NCBI RefSeq assembly: GCF_914271485.1
Contig: NZ_CAJZAG010000004.1
Coordinates: forward strand, 248,001 to 312,000
Source: Cupriavidus pampae
Lineage (GTDB): Bacteria > Pseudomonadota > Gammaproteobacteria > Burkholderiales > Burkholderiaceae
DNA length: 64,000 nt
Direction of reading: 5' to 3'
The first letter of the stretch is position 1; each line of letters begins with the position of its first letter. Below the pieces are notes generated by a model. The model had not been told where the DNA came from. It saw only the letters and a program-made list of their open reading frames with translations, and did no database searches. This document shows, one piece after another, positions 1 through 9,567 of this stretch. Made by a program: the position numbers and the translations under genes.

Positions 1-491
1 CCGTCGTACGTCGAGCGCAATGCGGGCTCGCTGCTCGTTACCGTGGTACCGGCTGACTTCGTCGCCGCGACGGACGACTCGGTGGGCGAAGTGGCGGGCG
101 GATCGAGCGTGACGATGAGTTTATTGTCCTGTACCGCGGCGTGATAGGGAATCGAACGCTTGAGATCGAGCACCACACGCGTGCGGCCACCGGTCTCGAT
201 CACGTCGGCGCCCTTCAGTACGCGGCCATCGTAGTTGTAGCGCGCGCGGCCGGCCGCAAAGCCAGTGTCGTCGAAGTCGAACGCGATGCGCGCCGGCTTG
301 TCGGTGACGAAATCCAGCGGTTTGCCCACGATGGGCGATTGCATCTCGATGACCAGCGTCGTCTGTCCGCCGCTCACCGTGGAGTCGACCTGCCGGACGA
401 AGTTGCTCTGTGCGAGCGCGACGTGCACGGCCAGCGCGGGAGTGAGGGCGGCGCCTGTACCAAGCGCGCGCCGCCAGCGACGGGATCTCAT
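1..491 (-). CDS. pilQ: PilQ secretin, N-terminal part (cut by window edge)
   Basis: PilQ forms the outer-membrane secretin ring through which the type IV pilus leaves the cell. Only the first 163 or so codons are in the window. They encode an Arg-rich start with a hydrophobic stretch that ends near an AQS signal-peptidase-like site, followed by an AMIN-type beta domain (about residues 30-135) that binds peptidoglycan. The secretin domain itself would lie beyond base 1. The ATG at 491 overlaps the TGA of pilP, so translation is probably coupled to pilP. The position as last gene of pilMNOPQ makes the identification firm although the diagnostic domain is missing. Confidence 0.85.
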   Translation of the reverse strand, partial: MRSRRWRRALGTGAALTPALAVHVALAQSNFVRQVDSTVSGGQTTLVIEMQSPIVGKPLDFVTDKPARIAFDFDDTGFAAGRARYNYDGRVLKGADVIETGGRTRVVLDLKRSIPYHAAVQDNKLIVTLDPPATSPTESSVAATKSAGTTVTSSEPALRSTYD

Positions 492-1024
492 GATGATGCC
501 TCCAGCTTCAGACTAGTCATTTCTTCCTTCCAATCAGTTTCGCCATCGAGAACCAATTCGCGCAGCACGATCTCTCCATCCGTGATGCGGGTGACACGGC
601 CGTGGCGCAGGCCCATGTATCGACCAACACTGACGTGATGAATCTGATCGCCGATTCGGATCACGCCAACCTTGCTGTCCTTGCGCTCCAGCACACCGAC
701 CATCTGCATGGCCTCGAGCGCAATGTCCTCGAGCGGATCGCGGCGGCGGCCGGCCTCCGGATGCTCCACCGCCGATCGCGCCGGCGCCGCGATGCGCACA
801 TGGGCAAAGGGGTCCACATCGGTGATGGTGGGCGGGGGGGAGGCCGTGATGCTAGGCAGGGCCGGCAGCTGCGCGGGCGCGCCGGCGGATGCACGTTGGG
901 TGTCCCGAATCCATTTGCGCAGCGTCGCCTCATCGCTCTGGCCGCAGCCGGTCAGCGTGGTCAATGCGAACATCGCGAGCAGCGCGAGCGGACCACAGTG
1001 CCGGGGGGGCAGGTTCACGCTCAT
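488..1024 (-). CDS. pilP: PilP, type IV pilus inner-membrane lipoprotein
   Basis: PilP is the periplasmic lipoprotein that links the PilN/PilO inner-membrane platform to the PilQ secretin. The 178-residue product has a lipoprotein signal ending in a Leu-Thr-Gly-Cys lipobox at about residues 25-28. A Pro/Ala-rich linker follows, and then a C-terminal beta domain (about residues 95-170) with the DPLE, VGVLERKD and VGVIRIGDQIHHVSVG-type strands typical of PilP. The start at 1024 overlaps the pilO stop as ATGA and is the only start that gives a sensible lipoprotein signal. Longer upstream reading in this frame is a shadow of pilO and pilN. Confidence 0.9.
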   Translation of the reverse strand: MSVNLPPRHCGPLALLAMFALTTLTGCGQSDEATLRKWIRDTQRASAGAPAQLPALPSITASPPPTITDVDPFAHVRIAAPARSAVEHPEAGRRRDPLEDIALEAMQMVGVLERKDSKVGVIRIGDQIHHVSVGRYMGLRHGRVTRITDGEIVLRELVLDGETDWKEEMTSLKLEASS

Positions 1025-1689
1025 TTCCTGGCTCCGGCAACTGTCGTCGAGGCATCCTCGGGCTTTGCCGCGCTTTCGGCGGCATCGAGCAGACGGTAGG
1101 CGATCACGTCGGCCTCCATGGCAAGACCACGGGTCTTGTCCTGTTGCATGTTCAGATCGCGCATCGATACGATGCGTGACATCGTGGCAAGGTCCGCGGA
1201 GAAGCCGGCAAGATCGGTGAAGCGGCCATTTACCCGGATCCGGATTGGAATTTCGGCAAAGCTCTTGCCCGCACGCGCGGATTCGGGCTTGAACAGCTCG
1301 AATTGAAGGCTGCGCAGCAGGCCGGCATGATTGATATCCGCGAGCAGCGCATCCATGTCCGTGCGGCCCGGTAGCTGACGCTCGGCGGCCGCCACGCGCA
1401 GCGCTACTTCCTCCTTGCGCGCGCGCAGGACAGGCAGGTTGGTCACCTGCTTCACCCTCACGCGATACGATTCGAGCAGCGCCTCGTGCTCGGCGCGTTG
1501 TCGTCGCAGCGTGTCCATGTCGTCGCCGATCAGCGCCATCCAGCCGGCGGCAAAGCAGGTCAGGCCCGCGGCAAGGGACAGCAGCATGCGGGGCACGCGT
1601 TGCCAGCTCGCCAGATCTGTCACATCGAGGTCGCGGAACTGCGCGACCAGTTCCGCGACAGGGGCGGCAATATTGGGTGGAATTCTCAT
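1021..1689 (-). CDS. pilO: PilO, type IV pilus alignment subcomplex protein
   Basis: PilO dimerises with PilN in the inner membrane and transmits movement between the cytoplasmic motor and the secretin. The 222-residue product has a short cytoplasmic N-terminus, one membrane segment at about residues 35-55, a coiled-coil stretch rich in Arg/Glu/Ala and a periplasmic ferredoxin-like domain. The ATG at 1689 overlaps the pilN stop, and the gene runs into pilP with a second ATGA overlap, so stoichiometry is likely set by translational coupling. Confidence 0.9.
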   Translation of the reverse strand: MRIPPNIAAPVAELVAQFRDLDVTDLASWQRVPRMLLSLAAGLTCFAAGWMALIGDDMDTLRRQRAEHEALLESYRVRVKQVTNLPVLRARKEEVALRVAAAERQLPGRTDMDALLADINHAGLLRSLQFELFKPESARAGKSFAEIPIRIRVNGRFTDLAGFSADLATMSRIVSMRDLNMQQDKTRGLAMEADVIAYRLLDAAESAAKPEDASTTVAGARK

Positions 1690-2375
1690 GACGTGATATC
1701 CGTGCCGGCGGCAGCCATGCGGGCGCCTTCCGCAGCGTTCTGCGGCTCGTCGTAGGTGAACTTGATGGTGAAATCGAAGTAGGCGCGGCGTACCGGCCGC
1801 GCGTCCGCACTGCCTTCCGCGGCGCGCGTGCGCGACTCCAGCAGTTGAGGATTGCGGATCCACGCGGGCCGGCCGAGATTGGCGAGCAACGCCGAGATGT
1901 CCTGGTTGGAGGCGGCAACGCCGGTCAGCGTGACCACGGCGCCCTCCTTGCCGAGTCTGGACACGTACATGTTGGCCGGGACCAGGTCCGCGAGTTGCGC
2001 CAACAGGCGCGACGCCTGCATACGCTCGCGTTGCAGCACGGCGATGGCGCTCTGGCGGGCCATGAGTACCTGCATTTCCTGCTCGAGCGTCTGGATCTCG
2101 CCGACCTGGTGGTCGATTTCCTCCAGTTCTCTCGATATCACCTGATTGAGATGCGCGACGTTGCCGGTCTGATGCTTGATCACGCCTTGCGACAGAAGCA
2201 GCGCGCCAATGGCGATAAATCCCGCGAATGCGAGCGTCATGGCCGCATCGCGCCGTTGCGCCTGGCGGCGCTGGTCGCGATATGGCAGCAGGTTGATGCT
2301 GCCGGCGATAAGGAACGTGGGCGCGGAGGCCGGTGTGGCTGCCCGCTCCCGGGCAACGGTGGGAGTCTCCGTCAT
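1686..2375 (-). CDS. pilN: PilN, type IV pilus assembly protein
   Basis: PilN anchors the PilM ring to the inner membrane and pairs with PilO. The 229-residue product carries the conserved INLLPYR segment at about residues 27-33, which inserts into PilM. This is followed by a single membrane segment (about 48-68), a coiled coil and a periplasmic domain. The ATG at 2375 overlaps the pilM stop codon. Codon use and base composition match the neighbouring pil genes. Confidence 0.92.
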   Translation of the reverse strand: MTETPTVARERAATPASAPTFLIAGSINLLPYRDQRRQAQRRDAAMTLAFAGFIAIGALLLSQGVIKHQTGNVAHLNQVISRELEEIDHQVGEIQTLEQEMQVLMARQSAIAVLQRERMQASRLLAQLADLVPANMYVSRLGKEGAVVTLTGVAASNQDISALLANLGRPAWIRNPQLLESRTRAAEGSADARPVRRAYFDFTIKFTYDEPQNAAEGARMAAAGTDITS

Positions 2376-3451
2376 GGCTGCACCGCTCCCCGCAGGCCCA
2401 GACCGGCGCCTACGACCTGCGCCGGCAGGTCGCGCTCGAAGTAGCGCGGATTGACCTGCCTGCCAACCGCCATGTGAGCGAAGGGATTGAAGACTTCGGT
2501 GGCGATACGCGTCTGCGCCTGCGCGGTTTCGTCCAGGCCGGGCAACGATGCATGGCCACCGCACAGCAGAATGCGTTCTACGGCGCCCAGCGTGGAGCGT
2601 GCCGCAAAGCCGCTGATGGCGCTCTGGATCTCCATCGCCAGCAATTCCAGCGAGGGCTTGAGGATCTGCGTGCGCCACTCGCGCGGGAGGGTGTTCTTGC
2701 GCTTGTGAATTTCCGCCTTTGGCATGTCATGGCGAAACGCGCGCGCACAGTTCTCCGTCAACTGATCACCGGTGCTGTTGATCTGCTCCCGGTGCATCGG
2801 GGCGGTGCCTTGATAGAACATGGCGGTCGAGCGCGTGGCGCCGAGGTGGATCAGTACCTCGATGCCTGGTCGCGCGGCGGCGTCCGGCACGACGAGCGTG
2901 CGCGTCGCCATCACGCGATGGATGGCCATCTCCTCGACCTCGATGGCAACCGGCTTGAGGCCGGCCATCTCCGCTGCAAGAACGCGTTCGTCCACGCTGT
3001 CGCGCCGCGCGGCCACGACCTGTACCGTCACGCTTTTTGCGTCGCGATTGTGGGCGATCACGCCGTGGTCGAAGTTGACGCGCTCCGATGGCGGATAGAG
3101 CCGCTGCGCTTCGTGTTCGATCTCGACGCTCAGTTCATCGTGCGTGAGGTTGTCAGGCAACGACAACGTCGAGTATTCCGTCAGCGAGTGAGGGAGGGCC
3201 AGGGTGGCCGTGGGGCAGCGAATGCGCGCCTTGCGCAACGCGCTGGACAGCGCCCTCGACACGGCCTGAAGATCGACGAGGCTGCCGTTGACGACAGTGC
3301 CTTTCTCCAGCAGTTCGCTGGCGCAGCGGTGCAGCGTAAGGGCGCGCCCACCGCGCGCGGCCGATATCTCGACAACCTTGACGCTGGACGCGCCAATGTC
3401 AACGCCGACCATCGTGTGGCGGCGCAAGGGGACCGGCAGGAATGACGACAC
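2372..3451 (-). CDS. pilM: PilM, actin-like type IV pilus assembly ATPase-fold protein
   Basis: PilM is a cytoplasmic FtsA/actin-fold protein that forms a ring and binds the N-terminus of PilN. The sequence shows the phosphate-1 loop GVDIGASSVKVVE near the start, and the later glycine-rich CGGHASLPGL segment of the actin fold. The annotated start is a GTG at 3451 giving 359 residues. An in-frame ATG 13 codons downstream (3412) sits directly before VGVDIG and is an alternative, but PilM proteins usually have a short N-terminal extension, so the GTG is kept. It is the first gene of the pilMNOPQ operon. Confidence 0.92.
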   Translation of the reverse strand: MSSFLPVPLRRHTMVGVDIGASSVKVVEISAARGGRALTLHRCASELLEKGTVVNGSLVDLQAVSRALSSALRKARIRCPTATLALPHSLTEYSTLSLPDNLTHDELSVEIEHEAQRLYPPSERVNFDHGVIAHNRDAKSVTVQVVAARRDSVDERVLAAEMAGLKPVAIEVEEMAIHRVMATRTLVVPDAAARPGIEVLIHLGATRSTAMFYQGTAPMHREQINSTGDQLTENCARAFRHDMPKAEIHKRKNTLPREWRTQILKPSLELLAMEIQSAISGFAARSTLGAVERILLCGGHASLPGLDETAQAQTRIATEVFNPFAHMAVGRQVNPRYFERDLPAQVVGAGLGLRGAVQP

Positions 3452-3703
3452 GGATTAACCTCGCATGAATAGGGCATCGAATCGGAGTCGAGCCTATGCG
3501 AAGGTCTGCGTGCGTCGGGCGTGCTTGCGACAACTTTAGATTGCCGTTGCCACGCCAAATCTCAAGTTGTCAAAAGGAAGGGAGGGGTGCGGCAGGTTGC
3601 GCCGAGAATGTCGTTGGACACCGGGAGCTTTGCCCGATGTCCTTCGTCTACTTTGCAATCCCGGCAGCGTTTTCCCGTCGTGCTGTCGGGACTTTTTTTG
3701 TGC
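3452..3703. other. pilM upstream region, no gene
   Basis: This 252-bp gap lies between the pilM start and the mlaA stop and should hold the pil operon promoter. At 3673-3699 the plus strand carries a short stem (TCCCG with CGGGA) followed by seven T residues, the form of an intrinsic terminator reading to the right. No plus-strand gene ends here, so its purpose is unclear. No convincing sigma-54 GG-N10-GC element was found. Confidence 0.4.
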
Positions 3704-4582
3704 TTATTGCTTCGGAGGTTCCGGGGCGTCCACCGGAGGGCTGGTCGACTTCACCGGGGCGGGTGCCGGAGCCGGTGTCGCGCCGAATGCGCCAGCGGCA
3801 GGGGATGCATCGGCGTCCGACTTGGCGTCGTCGTCCTCGTCCTCATAGGCGGGCAGCTTGCCGCTGCCGCTGTCGATCAGGTACTGACGTCGCTGCGTAT
3901 AGGCATCGCGCACGAACGCATACTTGTCGAGCGCGGCCTGCGAGAGCAGGTCGGTGGCGCCCAGCAGGTTGGCGCGCGTGCTCACCACGTTCACGCCGAA
4001 CAGCGAGTTACGCCAGGCGGGATCGAGGTAATGCGCGGGATCGAGGTAGAAGCTCGCGCCGAGTCCCACGCCATCGCGGACCGAACTGGGGCCGAACAGC
4101 GGCAACACGATATACGGGCCCGAGGGCACACCCCAGACGCCGAGCGTCAGCCCGAAGTCCTGCGAGTGCTTGGGGAGACCGGCAGGCGTGGCGATGTCGA
4201 TCAGACCGCCGATGCCAAACACCGAGTTGATCGCCACGCGCATCAGCGTTTCCGCGGCGGCCACGCCCTTGCCCTGCAGCACGTTATTGGCGAAATTGCC
4301 CACGTCCGCGAGATTCGAGAAGAAATTCGTCACCGCTGTGCGCGCCGGCTCCGGTGTCACCTTCTGATAGCCCTTTGCGATCGGCACCGCGACGTACTGG
4401 TCGACGGTGTCGTTGACCTTGAACACGACGCGGTTCATCGGCTCGAGCGGGTCGTCCTTGCTGGCCTGCGGGCCGGTCGCGCAACCCGATGCGAAGATGA
4501 CGGCGGCCGTCAGTGCGGCAGCACCGAGGGGGCGAGGGAGCAGGGCAGCAGACTGCTGGATGGGCAAGAGACGGGCGGGCAT
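3704..4582 (-). CDS. mlaA: MlaA (VacJ) phospholipid-transport lipoprotein
   Basis: MlaA sits in the outer membrane and removes mislocalised phospholipids from its outer leaflet for return to the inner membrane. The product (about 292 residues) has a lipoprotein signal with an Ala-Ser-Gly-Cys lipobox, followed by the family landmarks DPLEPMNR, NFFSNL, and FGPSSVRDGVG. The tail beyond about residue 245 is acidic and then Pro/Ala-rich, longer than the E. coli protein. The ATG at 4582 is used; a GTG three codons upstream (4591) is an alternative. It lies downstream of hpnN on the same strand, which suggests joint expression of lipid-transport functions. Confidence 0.92.
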   Translation of the reverse strand: MPARLLPIQQSAALLPRPLGAAALTAAVIFASGCATGPQASKDDPLEPMNRVVFKVNDTVDQYVAVPIAKGYQKVTPEPARTAVTNFFSNLADVGNFANNVLQGKGVAAAETLMRVAINSVFGIGGLIDIATPAGLPKHSQDFGLTLGVWGVPSGPYIVLPLFGPSSVRDGVGLGASFYLDPAHYLDPAWRNSLFGVNVVSTRANLLGATDLLSQAALDKYAFVRDAYTQRRQYLIDSGSGKLPAYEDEDDDAKSDADASPAAGAFGATPAPAPAPVKSTSPPVDAPEPPKQ

Positions 4583-4644
4583 GGAGTACACGAGGATCGG
4601 TGATTTATTGTTATGGGGTTCCAGCGTGCAGAATTCTAGCGTGC

Positions 4645-4672
4645 GCGCTCGTCAACATCATAGTGCGAGCGC
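4645..4672. other. Hairpin between hpnN and mlaA
   Basis: A perfect inverted repeat GCGCTCG-N14-CGAGCGC lies in the 107-bp gap between the hpnN stop and the mlaA start. There is no T-run, so it may be an RNA stability or processing element within a shared transcript. It does not look like a strong terminator. Confidence 0.35.
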
Positions 4673-4698
4673 GGCAACACAGTATTCCTGCGAGCGGG

Positions 4699-7452
4699 CT
4701 ACCGCCTGGTATTGCCTTGATCGGGCCTTTGTGAACTATCGGCCGATTTTGCCAGTTGTGTAGCCACCATGACAGGGGGCATCGATGGACCGTGCGCGTC
4801 GGCCGCCATGCGACGACGGGGCCGGCCCATCAGGATTGGCTGGAAGAACACCGCGCCCGCGAGTGTGCACACCAGCGCCAGCGCGAGCAACTCGCCCATG
4901 CTCGCTGTACCGGGGTGATGCGAGAACCAGAGGCTGCCGAACGCGGTGGCCGTGGTGGCCGCGCTGTAGAGCACCGCGTGGGTCAGGCTCGACTGCAGCA
5001 GCTTGGTCTTGCCGTGGCGCCAGGCGATCACGTAATAGATCTTGAACGCGACCCCGATGCCGAGCAGCAGCGGCAGCGCGATGATATTGGCAAAATTCAG
5101 TGCGATTCCCAGGGCCGCGCACAACTCGAGTGTCACGATCGCCGAGACCAGCAGCGGAATCAGCGTCCGCAGCACATCGTTGATCCGGCGTAGCGTGATC
5201 CAGAGCAGTACGGCGATCGAGATCACCGCCCAGATGCCCGCGTGGGCAAAGGCGGTCATGATCGTATCGGCCGAGCCCTGAATCGCGATCGGGCCACCGG
5301 TGGCGCCCGGTGCCACGTGCAGCACCGCCCCCGTAAATCGCTCGAGTGTCGCCTCGCGGGCATCCTCGTCGCTGCGCGCCGCGGCAGACATTTTCGGGCT
5401 GACGCTGATCAGTGCCTGGCCGTCGGGCGCCAGCCAATCGCGCACGAGTTCCGGCGGCAGCGAGTCACGCGTGACCGGCGACGGCGAGAGGGCGAGCCGG
5501 AGCTTGGCCAGCGCGAGTCGCAGCGGCAGCGCGATCGCGGCCTCGGCTCGGTCGCGCGTGGCGGCATCGGCGGCGGCCAGCTTGCCGAGCGCGCGGCCCA
5601 GATGCGCGGCCGCTTCCGCGCCCGGACCCGGGTGATCTTCGGCGGCAAGTTCGAGCTGACGTGACGCGTTGCGCAGCGAGGCCACGCGGCGCGTGTCGTC
5701 GGCCGGGGCCGAAGGCTGCTGCGTCAGCACCGGCATCAGCGTTTTGGCCATCTCGGCGACGGCGGCCAGCTTGGGCGCCTGGTCGGTCGGGATAAACGTA
5801 TTCAGCGTGACCACGCGCGACACTTCGGGCAGTGCCGACAGCTTGCCCGCGAGCGCCTGCGCGGCGGGCAGCGAGGGGGTCAGCACGCTCACGTTGTCGG
5901 TGCCAGCCTGCGGCGAGTCCTTGAGCGCGAGCAGCGTGGACATCGACTCGGAATTCGGATCTTTCAGGTGCAGCGGATCGAAGTCGAAGCGCAGGTGCAT
6001 CAGCAGCGGAATCCCGGCCACGATGATCGCGCAGGTAGCCAGCAGCACCGACTTGCGATGGCGCTCGAAAAACGCGTCGGCCGGAGCGAGCCAGGCAAAG
6101 CCCGGCGCCTCGCGCTCGCCGGTGGGCCGCAGCACGCGGATCAGCGCTGGCAGCATCGTGAACGTGGTCACAAACGCCACGATCATGCCCACGCCCGCGA
6201 TCTTGCCGAGCTCGGCTACGCCGCGGTAGTCGGTGGGCAGGAAGCAGAAGAACGCCGCCGCGGTGGCTGCCGCCGCCAGCGACAGCGGCGTGGCCACGTC
6301 GCGCGCGGCCAGCTCCAGTGCCAGCACCAGGTCGCCATGTTCGCAGCGCTCGGCGCGATAGCGCACGCCGTACTGGATGCCGAAGTCCACGCCAAGGCCG
6401 ACGAACAGCACCGCAAACGCGACCGAGATCATGTTGAGCGCGCCGACCATGGCAAGGCCCAGTGCCGCCGTGATCAGCAGCCCGGCGATCAGGCTGGTCA
6501 GCACGGCGATGATCAGCCGCGCCGAGCGCAGCGCCATCCAGAGGATGCCGATCACCACGAACAGGGTCAGGATGCCGTTGAGCGCGGCGCCCTCGCTGAC
6601 CGAGGCGAACTCGTCGTCCGCCAGCGGCTGCGAGCCCGTCAGCCGCACCACGGCGTTATAGCGTTCGGCAAGCTTGAGTTCGGTGGCGGCGGCGCGGATG
6701 GCGTCGCTGGCGGCCGAGCCGGCCTGGAGGTCGCTGAAGTCCAGCACCGGCGACACCGTGATGAAACTGAACGCGCGGCCCTGCGCATCGGGCTTGAGCT
6801 CGTCGTCGACGAGCCCGGCCCACGACAGCGCCACCGGCTTCTTCTCGAGCACGCCATCCACGGTCTTTGCGCTCGCGCCGAGCAGCTTCTCCATGTCCGA
6901 CAGCTTGACCTGCCCCAGCTGCAGCGGCAGCGCGAGCGTCGTGGTCAGCAGATCCGACAGGCCGCGCAGCGTGGGGTCGTGCGCAAGATTGTTGAGCAGC
7001 GGACGTGCCTGCGTGAGCTTGCCGCCCATGTCCTGCACCGTGGTGGTGTCGGCGAACAGCAGCCCGTTGTGCTCGAAGAACGGACCACCCCCGGGCTGGT
7101 CCACCGCATTGAAACGTTTGGTCTGCTCGCGCAGCTTGACGGCCAGTTCGTTGGCGGCGGCGTCGGCCAGTTCCTTGGCCGGGGCCTGCACCACCGCGAG
7201 AATCAGATTGTCCCGTTGCGGAAATGCCGCACTGATGGCCTTGTCGTTGGTCGCCCACGGTGCGTCCGATTCAAGCAGGCGACTGATATCGGTATTGATC
7301 GCAAAGTTGCGCGCCACATAAAGTCCGCTCAGCGCGGTGAGCAGCAGCGATACCGCGAGCACGCCCCAGGCGTGACGGGTAGCGAACTTGACGGTACGGA
7401 TGAGCAGCGGTCTCAGCATTGGGGGTCGGTTGGATGCGGCCGGATGTGGCAT
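4699..7452 (-). CDS. hpnN: HpnN, RND-family hopanoid transporter
   Basis: HpnN is an inner-membrane RND transporter that moves hopanoids towards the outer membrane. The 917-residue product has a first membrane helix at about residues 28-46, a large periplasmic domain, a block of five or six helices at about 290-450 that contains the [15 protein letters not shown] signature, a second periplasmic domain, and a second helical block near the C-terminus with [14 protein letters not shown]. This is the MMPL/RND repeat architecture. It is divergent from an HpnM/MlaC-like gene and followed by mlaA. It is slightly longer than typical HpnN proteins of about 870-890 residues. Confidence 0.9.
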   Translation of the reverse strand: MPHPAASNRPPMLRPLLIRTVKFATRHAWGVLAVSLLLTALSGLYVARNFAINTDISRLLESDAPWATNDKAISAAFPQRDNLILAVVQAPAKELADAAANELAVKLREQTKRFNAVDQPGGGPFFEHNGLLFADTTTVQDMGGKLTQARPLLNNLAHDPTLRGLSDLLTTTLALPLQLGQVKLSDMEKLLGASAKTVDGVLEKKPVALSWAGLVDDELKPDAQGRAFSFITVSPVLDFSDLQAGSAASDAIRAAATELKLAERYNAVVRLTGSQPLADDEFASVSEGAALNGILTLFVVIGILWMALRSARLIIAVLTSLIAGLLITAALGLAMVGALNMISVAFAVLFVGLGVDFGIQYGVRYRAERCEHGDLVLALELAARDVATPLSLAAAATAAAFFCFLPTDYRGVAELGKIAGVGMIVAFVTTFTMLPALIRVLRPTGEREAPGFAWLAPADAFFERHRKSVLLATCAIIVAGIPLLMHLRFDFDPLHLKDPNSESMSTLLALKDSPQAGTDNVSVLTPSLPAAQALAGKLSALPEVSRVVTLNTFIPTDQAPKLAAVAEMAKTLMPVLTQQPSAPADDTRRVASLRNASRQLELAAEDHPGPGAEAAAHLGRALGKLAAADAATRDRAEAAIALPLRLALAKLRLALSPSPVTRDSLPPELVRDWLAPDGQALISVSPKMSAAARSDEDAREATLERFTGAVLHVAPGATGGPIAIQGSADTIMTAFAHAGIWAVISIAVLLWITLRRINDVLRTLIPLLVSAIVTLELCAALGIALNFANIIALPLLLGIGVAFKIYYVIAWRHGKTKLLQSSLTHAVLYSAATTATAFGSLWFSHHPGTASMGELLALALVCTLAGAVFFQPILMGRPRRRMAADAHGPSMPPVMVATQLAKSADSSQRPDQGNTRR

Positions 7453-7542
7453 TAGCGGCGCCGTAGCGCGAATTTCGCGCGGCAGCCCGGAGTATAGCGG
7501 TTGACGCTGACGCTACCCGCGGATGGCTTAGGGATCACCCTG

Positions 7543-7570
7543 CTGACACCGGCCCGATCCGCTATATACT
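7543..7570 (+). promoter_or_regulatory. Sigma-70-type promoter for the hpnM/mlaC-like gene
   Basis: CTGACA at 7543-7548 and TATACT at 7565-7570 are separated by 16 bp, a near-consensus sigma-70 pair in a GC-rich background. It points into the gene starting at 7648 and leaves a leader of about 70 nt. Confidence 0.6.
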
Positions 7571-7647
7571 GGTTCGTCATTCGGCTTGCCGGTCTGCCAC
7601 GGCAGGATCTGTCTCAGTTGCTGCTTATTCGTCTCTATTAGTCGCCC

Positions 7648-8283
7648 ATGAAGCTCTCCGGTTTCCATCCCGTCGCACTCGCCCCCATCGCCGCCGTGGT
7701 GATGGTTTCCGCCGTTCACGCGCAGGCCGTCGACACCAAGGCCGCACCTGATCGCCTGGTTCGCGCCGCAGTCGAGGGCGTGATCGCGCAAATTCAGGCC
7801 AACCCCGAGACGCGCAGCGGCGATCTGTCCAAGATCACCGCCGTGGTCCAGCGCCAGTTCCTGCCCTACACCGACTTTGGCCGCACCACGCGGCTCGCCG
7901 TCGGTGCGGCCTGGAAGACCGCCACGCCCGAGCAGCAGAAGACGCTGCAGGAGCAGTTCACGCAACTGCTGGTGCGCAGCTACGCCGTGTCGCTGTCGCA
8001 GTTGCGCGACCAGAACCCGAAGTTCCGCTACCAGCCGCCGCAGGCCGGCAGCAGTGCCAACGACTCGGTGGTCGGCACCCGCGTGCTCAACAACGGCGAC
8101 GAAATGCTGATCGACTATCGCCTGACGAAGACCGCTGACGGCTGGAAAATCTACGACATCAATATGATGGGCGCGTGGCTGATCGAGGTCTATCGCAAGC
8201 AGTTCGCGGATATCGTCGCGCGCGACGGCGTGGATGGGCTGGTCAAGTACCTCACGAACCATAACGCACGCGGCGCAACCTGA
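7648..8283 (+). CDS. hpnM: MlaC/Ttg2D-family periplasmic lipid-binding protein, HpnM-like
   Basis: The product is a 211-residue exported protein with a signal peptide that ends near VHAQA (about residue 26), followed by the MlaC fold. Family landmarks visible are VVQRQFLPYTDFGRTT, WKTATPEQQ and, near the end, GWKIYDINMMGAWLIE. Proteins of this family shuttle lipids across the periplasm. Adjacency to hpnN favours the hopanoid-associated member HpnM over the canonical Mla pathway protein, although mlaA lies nearby, so both roles remain possible. The gene has its own promoter and a strong terminator and is therefore probably monocistronic. Confidence 0.82.
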   Translation: MKLSGFHPVALAPIAAVVMVSAVHAQAVDTKAAPDRLVRAAVEGVIAQIQANPETRSGDLSKITAVVQRQFLPYTDFGRTTRLAVGAAWKTATPEQQKTLQEQFTQLLVRSYAVSLSQLRDQNPKFRYQPPQAGSSANDSVVGTRVLNNGDEMLIDYRLTKTADGWKIYDINMMGAWLIEVYRKQFADIVARDGVDGLVKYLTNHNARGAT

Positions 8284-8316
8284 CAGCGGCATCCGCTTGT
8301 ATCTGGCTTTGTATCG

Positions 8317-8343
8317 ATGGCGCCCCGCGGGGCGCCATTTTTT
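8317..8343 (+). terminator. Intrinsic terminator after the hpnM/mlaC-like gene
   Basis: A perfect palindrome, ATGGCGCCC-CGCG-GGGCGCCAT, is followed by six T residues. It lies 33 bp after the stop codon. Confidence 0.88.
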
Positions 8344-8347
8344 AAAC

Positions 8348-8378
8348 ACTGTGTATCGCCTCCGATACCGGACACAGT
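8348..8378. promoter_or_regulatory. Nested inverted repeat upstream of the buf operon
   Basis: ACTGTG (8348-8353) pairs with CACAGT (8373-8378), and inside it GTATCG (8353-8358) pairs with CGATAC (8363-8368). The element lies about 150 bp before the first bufferin precursor and just after the upstream terminator. It is a candidate operator for metal control, but no regulator gene is adjacent. Confidence 0.4.
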
Positions 8379-8527
8379 ACGAAACACGGCGCATTTCGTC
8401 TACCGCTATAAATCCCGACACCTGACGGGAGCGCGCGAAACGTCCGACATCCTCCTCGTTGTTCTCCTGCCAGGTTGGCGCACGGCGATTCCCGCCGGCG
8501 CCGCCCCGATCCCAATCAGGAGAACAC

Positions 8528-8803
8528 ATGCTGAACAAGCGCGCCGCTCTCGCGGCTTCCCTCGCGGTCTCCCTGGCCGCGCTCGCTAACGTTGCTCACG
8601 CTGACGGCAAGAAAGCCACCGAGAAATGCTACGGCGTCGCGCTCGCCGGGCAGAACGACTGCGCCGCCGGCGCGGGCACCACGTGCGCGGCCACCTCGAA
8701 GCGCAACTACCAGGGCGATGCCTGGAAGCTCGTCGAGAAGGGCACCTGCACCGAGATCAAGACGCCCAAGGGTCCGGGCTCGCTGACGCCGATCAAGCGA
8801 TGA
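8528..8803 (+). CDS. bufA1: Bufferin precursor type 1 (DUF2282), exported Cys-rich peptide
   Basis: This 91-residue product is a RiPP precursor of the bufferin family, metal-binding peptides whose cysteines are modified by an MNIO enzyme. A Sec signal peptide (about residues 1-25, ending AHA) precedes a core with [14 protein letters not shown], the family signature, and cysteines at 34, 45, 53 and 74. The ATG at 8528 follows a clear AGGAGA ribosome site and is the only start that gives a signal peptide. The gene overlaps the DoxX gene by ATGA. Copper is the best-known ligand of this family; the metal here is inferred from the family. Confidence 0.88.
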   Translation: MLNKRAALAASLAVSLAALANVAHADGKKATEKCYGVALAGQNDCAAGAGTTCAATSKRNYQGDAWKLVEKGTCTEIKTPKGPGSLTPIKR

Positions 8804-9258
8804 CACGCTTTCTGTCGCGTGTGTTGCAGCCGGGTTTGCAACTACTGGTTGCGCGGCTCGGCATCGCGTCGGTGTTCTTCCTGTCAGGCCGCACCAAGGT
8901 GGAAGGCCTGTTCACCATCAAGGACACCACCTACGAGCTGTTTCGCTCGGAGTACGCGCTGCCGCTGATACCGCCGGACCTCGCCGCGCAACTGGCCACC
9001 GTGTCGGAGCATCTGTTTCCGATCCTGCTGGTGCTCGGCCTGTGCACGCGGCCGGCCGCGTTGGCGCTGCTCGGCATGACCGCGGTGATCGAGATCTTCG
9101 TCTATCCCGACGCGTGGTCCACGCACCTGAGCTGGGCCGGCCTGTTGCTGCCGCTGCTCGCGCAGGGCGGTGGCGCGTGGTCGCTCGATGCATGGCTGCG
9201 GCGTACATCGCGTCCTCTCTCCCGCACAACCTCCCAAATACCAAGGAACAAGACATGA
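8800..9258 (+). CDS. bufD: DoxX-family membrane protein of the buf operon
   Basis: The 152-residue product has four hydrophobic segments and the [17 protein letters not shown] opening typical of DoxX proteins found in bufferin loci. The role of DoxX here is not established; electron transfer or membrane support for peptide maturation is the usual guess. The gene overlaps the precursor on each side by ATGA, which places it firmly in the operon between the two precursor genes. The C-terminal tail is Ser/Thr/Arg-rich and unremarkable. Confidence 0.82.
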   Translation: MTRFLSRVLQPGLQLLVARLGIASVFFLSGRTKVEGLFTIKDTTYELFRSEYALPLIPPDLAAQLATVSEHLFPILLVLGLCTRPAALALLGMTAVIEIFVYPDAWSTHLSWAGLLLPLLAQGGGAWSLDAWLRRTSRPLSRTTSQIPRNKT

Positions 9259-9521
9259 CCGTATCGAACAAATCGCGTGCCAGCCTGGCCACCGCCGCGG
9301 CGCTGCTCGCGCTCGCCTCCGCCGCTATTGCCGTGCCCGCCCATGCCGCCGGCAAGGCTGAGCCGGTGCGCTGCTATGGCGTCAACAGCTGCAAGGGCGA
9401 AAGCCTGTGCGCGACGGCCAGCAACGACTGCAAGGGCCTCAACAGTTGCAAGGGCAAGGGCGTGGTCGTCAAGTCGAAGAGCGAATGCCTCAAGGCCGGC
9501 GGCAAGCTGACCGAGCAGTAA
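9255..9521 (+). CDS. bufA2: Bufferin precursor type 2, exported Cys-rich peptide
   Basis: This second precursor has 88 residues. A signal peptide (about 1-32, ending AHAA) precedes a short core with six cysteines at 40, 46, 52, 59, 65 and 78, including the repeated motif NSCKG at two places. This pattern differs from the upstream DUF2282 peptide and matches the shorter bufferin class. Its ATG overlaps the DoxX stop. It is followed by a 46-bp gap and then the MNIO gene. Two dissimilar substrates next to one enzyme is the unusual feature. Confidence 0.87.
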   Translation: MTVSNKSRASLATAAALLALASAAIAVPAHAAGKAEPVRCYGVNSCKGESLCATASNDCKGLNSCKGKGVVVKSKSECLKAGGKLTEQ

Positions 9522-9567
9522 GCCGCATGGCGTCGCATGCTGTTTAACCTCCGCTGAACCTATCGTC

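Noticed and set aside
3673..3699. Plus-strand terminator as proof of a hidden gene before mlaA
   Set aside because: No plus-strand gene with a start signal or domain ends here, so only the hairpin is reported.
5968..7455. Long plus-strand frame over hpnN
   Set aside because: The product is Gln/Arg/His-rich with no domain, and hpnN is well supported on the other strand.
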